Assembly (NCBI GenBank): GCA_020049465.1
Contig: JAIFKS010000135.1
Location: forward strand, 1-35,005
Length of the DNA: 35,005 nt
Direction: 5' to 3'
Source of the DNA: a bacterium
GTDB taxonomy: Bacteria > Krumholzibacteriota > Krumholzibacteriia > LZORAL124-64-63
Both the position numbers and the translations under genes were made by a program. Positions 32,306 to 35,005 of the stretch are shown one piece after another. Within the stretch, counting starts at the first letter, position 1, and each line of letters starts with the position of its first letter. The notes below the pieces were generated by a model. That model ran no database searches. It saw only the letters and a list, made by a program, of their open reading frames with translations, and was not told where the DNA came from.

Positions 32306-32854
32306 ATGAACTGGACCAACCTGCTGAACGCATCGGTCGAAGAAACGTACAAGGCGACCGACGATCTGCTGGCCATGGTGGGCGACGCCGACCTGGGCTG
32401 GAAGCCGGCCTCGGGCCGCAACTGGATGACCACCGGCCAGCTGGCCATGCACCTGACCAACGCCTGCGGGTTCTGCTGCCGCGGATTCCTGACCGGCGAC
32501 TGGGGCCTGCCCGAGGGTGCCTGCCAGGAAGGCGACGGTGCCGCGGGCGGCGAGATCCCGATGGAAGCGATGCTGCCGCCGGCCGAAGCCCTGCCGACCA
32601 TCGAAAGCGTGGCCGAGGCGCGGCGCCTGCTCGCCGAAGACCGCCTGCTGGCTCTGCAGATGATCCGGGAGGCCGGCGAGGAGAAGCTCGACAGCCTGAT
32701 GGTGGCCGCACCCTGGTGCCCGAACGATCCGCAGCCGCTCGGCCGGCAGTTCCTGGGCATGGTCCACCACCTGCAGAGCCACAAGAGCCAGCTCTTCTAC
32801 TACCTGAAACTGATGGGCCGCGACGTCAACACCATGCACCTGTGGGGCATGTAG
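32306..32854 (+). CDS. DinB-like helical protein
   Basis: 182-residue protein of the DinB superfamily, distinct from the copy at 27647-28159. Candidate metal histidines are His49 (TTGQLAMHLTNACGF), His155 and His159 (GMVHHLQSHKSQLFYYLKLMG), matching the usual three-helix placement, and N-TMHLW ends the protein. An insertion of about 35 residues after helix 2 (FLTGDWGLPEGACQEGDGA) is rich in Gly, Glu and Cys. The ATG at 32306 has AAGGAG 8 bases upstream; the upstream in-frame extension is not protein-like. The reaction is unknown. It is a single-gene unit ended by a strong hairpin. Confidence 0.85.
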   Translation: MNWTNLLNASVEETYKATDDLLAMVGDADLGWKPASGRNWMTTGQLAMHLTNACGFCCRGFLTGDWGLPEGACQEGDGAAGGEIPMEAMLPPAEALPTIESVAEARRLLAEDRLLALQMIREAGEEKLDSLMVAAPWCPNDPQPLGRQFLGMVHHLQSHKSQLFYYLKLMGRDVNTMHLWGM

Positions 32855-32882
32855 GGGCGGTGCCGGCAACGGCATGAAGAAA

Positions 32883-32908
32883 GGGCGCCGGTCCAGCGAC
32901 CGGCGCCC
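32883..32908. terminator. Bidirectional terminator between DinB-like gene and maeB
   Basis: GGGCGCCGGTC pairs perfectly with GACCGGCGCCC around CAGC. Read on the minus strand it is followed by TTTCTTCATG, on the plus strand by TTCATCGTTCC, so it can end both convergent transcripts. Confidence 0.8.
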
Positions 32909-32947
32909 TTCATCGTTCCGGCGGGGCCGAACCCCCGCTCGTGCGCG

Positions 32948-35005
32948 CTACCGGCCGGCTTCGTAGCTGGCCAGCGCCGCCATGTTCACGATTTCATCCA
33001 CGGTGGAGCCCTGCGACACCATGTGGATCGGCTGCTTGAGCCCGACCAGCAGCGGCCCGATCACTTCGCGGTTGCCCATGTGGCCGACCAGCTTGTAGGC
33101 GATGTTCGCGCTCTGGAGGTCGGGGAACACGAACACGTTGGCCGCCTCGGTCAACGGGCTGTCGGGCACCAGCTTCTCCATCTGGCCCGGCAGCACCGCC
33201 ACATCGGCGCGCATTTCGCCTTCGACCTTCAGTTCCGGGTGCTCCTTGTGCAGGATGGCGACGGCGTCGCGCACCAGGCGTGCCTCCGGACGGTCGTTGT
33301 CGCCGAACGTCGAGAACGACAGCATCGCCACGTTCGGATCGATCTCGAAATGGCGGGCCACCTCGCACGCCTGCACGGCGATGTCCGCGAGCTGACGGGC
33401 ATCGGGCTTGAAGTTCACCGTGGTGTCGGCGAACACGTAGGCCCGACCCTCGATCAGCAGCACGTGCATGCCAACCACGCGCGACACGCCCGGCTTCAGC
33501 TCGGCCAGCGACAGGATGATCTTCAGCGACTCCACATACGAGCGCTGGGCGCCGCAGACCATGCCGTCCGCTTCGCCGGCCCGCAGCAGCATGACGCCGT
33601 GATGGATGGGCAGCTGCACCATCCGCCGCGCCTTTTCGATGTCGTAGCCGTGCCGCGCCTTCTCCTTGAACAGATCCTGCGCCAGCGCCTCGTGGCGGTC
33701 GCCGCAGGACGAATCGACCAGGATCATGTCCTTCAGGTCGATGTTCAGTTCGGCGGCGCGCTTCTTGATGACTTCGGGCCGGCCCAGCAGCGTCGGCTTG
33801 GCCAGGCGCTCGGACGTCACCACGCGGCACGCCTCGAGCACGCGGTCGCTCTCGCCGTCGGCGAAGATGATGCGCTGCGGCGCGCGCTTGGCGGCGGCGC
33901 GGATGTTGTGCATCACCAGCAGCGAACGGTTGGTCATGGTCTCGAGCTTCTCGCGGTACGCATCCCAGTCGGTGATGGGCATGCCGGCCACGCCTTCGTC
34001 GCAAGCGGCCTTGGCCACCGCGAACGCCACGCGCGACAGCACGCGGGAGTCGAACGGCTTCGGGATGATGTAGTCGGAACCGAATTCGAACGTCTGGCCG
34101 CCGTAGGCCGCCGACACGTACGAGGGCACCGGCTCGCGCGCGAGTTCGGCCAGCGCATGGGAGGCTGCCAGCTTCATCCCTTCGGTGATGGCGCGGGCGC
34201 GCACGTCCAGGGCGCCGCGGAAGATGAACGGGAAGCCCAGCACGTTGTTGACCTGGTTCGGGAAGTCCGAACGGCCGGTGGCCATGATCAGGTCCTTGCG
34301 CGCGGCCATCGCGTCCGGGTACGAGATCTCCGGATCCGGGTTGGCCATGGCGAAGACGATGGGCTTGTCGGCCATCGAGCGCACCATGTCCTGGCTGACC
34401 AGGCCCTTGACGGAGCAGCCGTAGAACACGTCGGCGCCCTTCATGGCGTCGGCCAGGGTGCGGTTCTTCGTCTCGTGGGCGAAGTGCTCCTTGTACTTGT
34501 TCATGCCCTCGGTGCGGCCCTTGTAGCACACGCCCTTGCTGTCCACGAGGGTGATGTTCGCCAGCGGCACGCCCAGCAGCTCGGCGAACTTCGCGCAGGC
34601 GATGGCCGAGGCGCCGGCGCCCGACACGACGACCTTCAGGTCCTTCAGCTTCTTGCCCTGGATGTGCGCGGCATTGATCAGGCCGGCGCCCGAGATGATC
34701 GCCGTGCCGTGCTGGTCGTCATGGAAGACGGGGATCTTCATCTCGGCGCGCAGGCGCTCCTCGATGTAGAAGCACTCGGGAGCCTTGATGTCCTCCAGGT
34801 TGATGCCGCCGAACGTCGGCTCGAGCATCTTGCAGCACTTGATGATCTCTTCGGGGTCGTGCGAGTCCACTTCGATGTCGAACACGTCGACATGGCCGAA
34901 GCGCTTGAACAGGACACCCTTGCCTTCCATCACCGGCTTGCCGCCCAGCGCGCCGATGTCGCCCAGGCCCAGCACCGCGGTGCCGTTCGAGAACACGGCC
35001 ACCAG
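32948..35005 (-). CDS. maeB: NADP-type malic enzyme fused to phosphotransacetylase-like domain (N-terminus beyond the right edge)
   Basis: Oxidative decarboxylation of malate to pyruvate, giving NAD(P)H. The visible 685 residues begin inside the malic domain: [24 protein letters not shown], then [16 protein letters not shown] and [11 protein letters not shown] (metal/substrate site). The dinucleotide fold [15 protein letters not shown] and [12 protein letters not shown] follow. From about residue 420 comes the phosphotransacetylase-like domain ([40 protein letters not shown]), which in MaeB enzymes is regulatory, sensing acetyl-CoA, rather than catalytic. Compared with the usual 750-760 residues, roughly 70-80 N-terminal residues are outside the window. 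Its start and promoter cannot be seen. The fusion with the PTA domain is the standard MaeB form; the NADP preference is by family only. Confidence 0.96.
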   Translation of the reverse strand: MVAVFSNGTAVLGLGDIGALGGKPVMEGKGVLFKRFGHVDVFDIEVDSHDPEEIIKCCKMLEPTFGGINLEDIKAPECFYIEERLRAEMKIPVFHDDQHGTAIISGAGLINAAHIQGKKLKDLKVVVSGAGASAIACAKFAELLGVPLANITLVDSKGVCYKGRTEGMNKYKEHFAHETKNRTLADAMKGADVFYGCSVKGLVSQDMVRSMADKPIVFAMANPDPEISYPDAMAARKDLIMATGRSDFPNQVNNVLGFPFIFRGALDVRARAITEGMKLAASHALAELAREPVPSYVSAAYGGQTFEFGSDYIIPKPFDSRVLSRVAFAVAKAACDEGVAGMPITDWDAYREKLETMTNRSLLVMHNIRAAAKRAPQRIIFADGESDRVLEACRVVTSERLAKPTLLGRPEVIKKRAAELNIDLKDMILVDSSCGDRHEALAQDLFKEKARHGYDIEKARRMVQLPIHHGVMLLRAGEADGMVCGAQRSYVESLKIILSLAELKPGVSRVVGMHVLLIEGRAYVFADTTVNFKPDARQLADIAVQACEVARHFEIDPNVAMLSFSTFGDNDRPEARLVRDAVAILHKEHPELKVEGEMRADVAVLPGQMEKLVPDSPLTEAANVFVFPDLQSANIAYKLVGHMGNREVIGPLLVGLKQPIHMVSQGSTVDEIVNMAALASYEAGR

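Noticed and set aside
29835..32711. One 958-codon minus-strand frame joining the VanZ-like gene to upstream sequence
   Set aside because: The part beyond 30857 overlaps the glycosyltransferase in another frame and has no protein character; the GTG start at 30857 explains the gene.
1..35005. CRISPR arrays, insertion sequences, integrases or phage genes
   Set aside because: None seen: no regularly spaced repeats, no transposase or integrase motifs in any convincing frame.

Overview
The window is a G+C-rich (roughly two-thirds by eye), densely packed bacterial chromosome segment from a Gram-negative-type (diderm) organism. The evidence for a diderm is two predicted lipoproteins, several Sec or Tat exported proteins, and at least three genes or gene groups for periplasmic c-type cytochromes. 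I see no ribosomal or transfer RNA, insertion sequence, CRISPR array or phage module. The gene content (reaction-centre-type cytochrome c, MopE-like metal-binding motifs, PPC-like secreted protein, PrkA/DUF444/SpoVR cluster, multiheme cytochrome with NrfD) would fit a little-studied FCB-group lineage or a myxobacterial/deltaproteobacterial relative. The sequence alone does not decide this.

Layout. 1-1665 (-): an Ogt-type DNA repair methyltransferase coupled to a sodium:solute symporter that runs off the left edge. 1869-6297 (+): an exported M16 zinc peptidase, a lipoprotein carrying only the DsbD-alpha-like domain, and an exported redoxin with a His-containing tandem repeat. 6375-9817 (-): a three-gene respiratory module (Tat-exported HybA-like iron-sulfur protein, NrfD/HybB-like quinone-interacting membrane protein, 13-heme cytochrome c) with overlapping genes. 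10041-11816: an acyl-CoA thioesterase diverging from two small cytochrome-type genes. 11920-15797: a secreted PPC-like protein with a strong sigma70-type promoter, a repeat-rich non-coding stretch, galE, and a beta-propeller lipoprotein ending in MopE-like motifs.

15820-23248 (-) is a compact operon prkA - DUF444 - spoVR - second prkA-like gene. The first three genes are a widespread stress/stationary-phase set. The fourth is a divergent PrkA relative that keeps its Walker A motif but has lost the Walker B glutamate. Diverging from it, 23650-24917 (+) holds a broken radical SAM/SPASM peptide maturase followed by an intact 56-codon gene with its own ribosome binding site and a CxCxC motif. This looks like the remains of a peptide natural-product (RiPP) locus.

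24960-26982 (-): an ECF sigma factor coupled to a single-pass membrane protein (possible anti-sigma), and a small cupin. 27127-29746 (+): ArfB ribosome rescue factor, DinB-like protein, SAM methyltransferase and iron superoxide dismutase. 29835-32014 (-): a membrane glycosyltransferase coupled to a VanZ-like protein with an added carbohydrate-binding-like domain. 32306-32854 (+): another DinB-like protein. 32948-35005 (-): a MaeB-type malic enzyme cut by the right edge.

The observations most worth following up are the RiPP-like locus with its decayed maturase, and the fourth, ATPase-compromised PrkA paralogue attached to the prkA-DUF444-spoVR operon.
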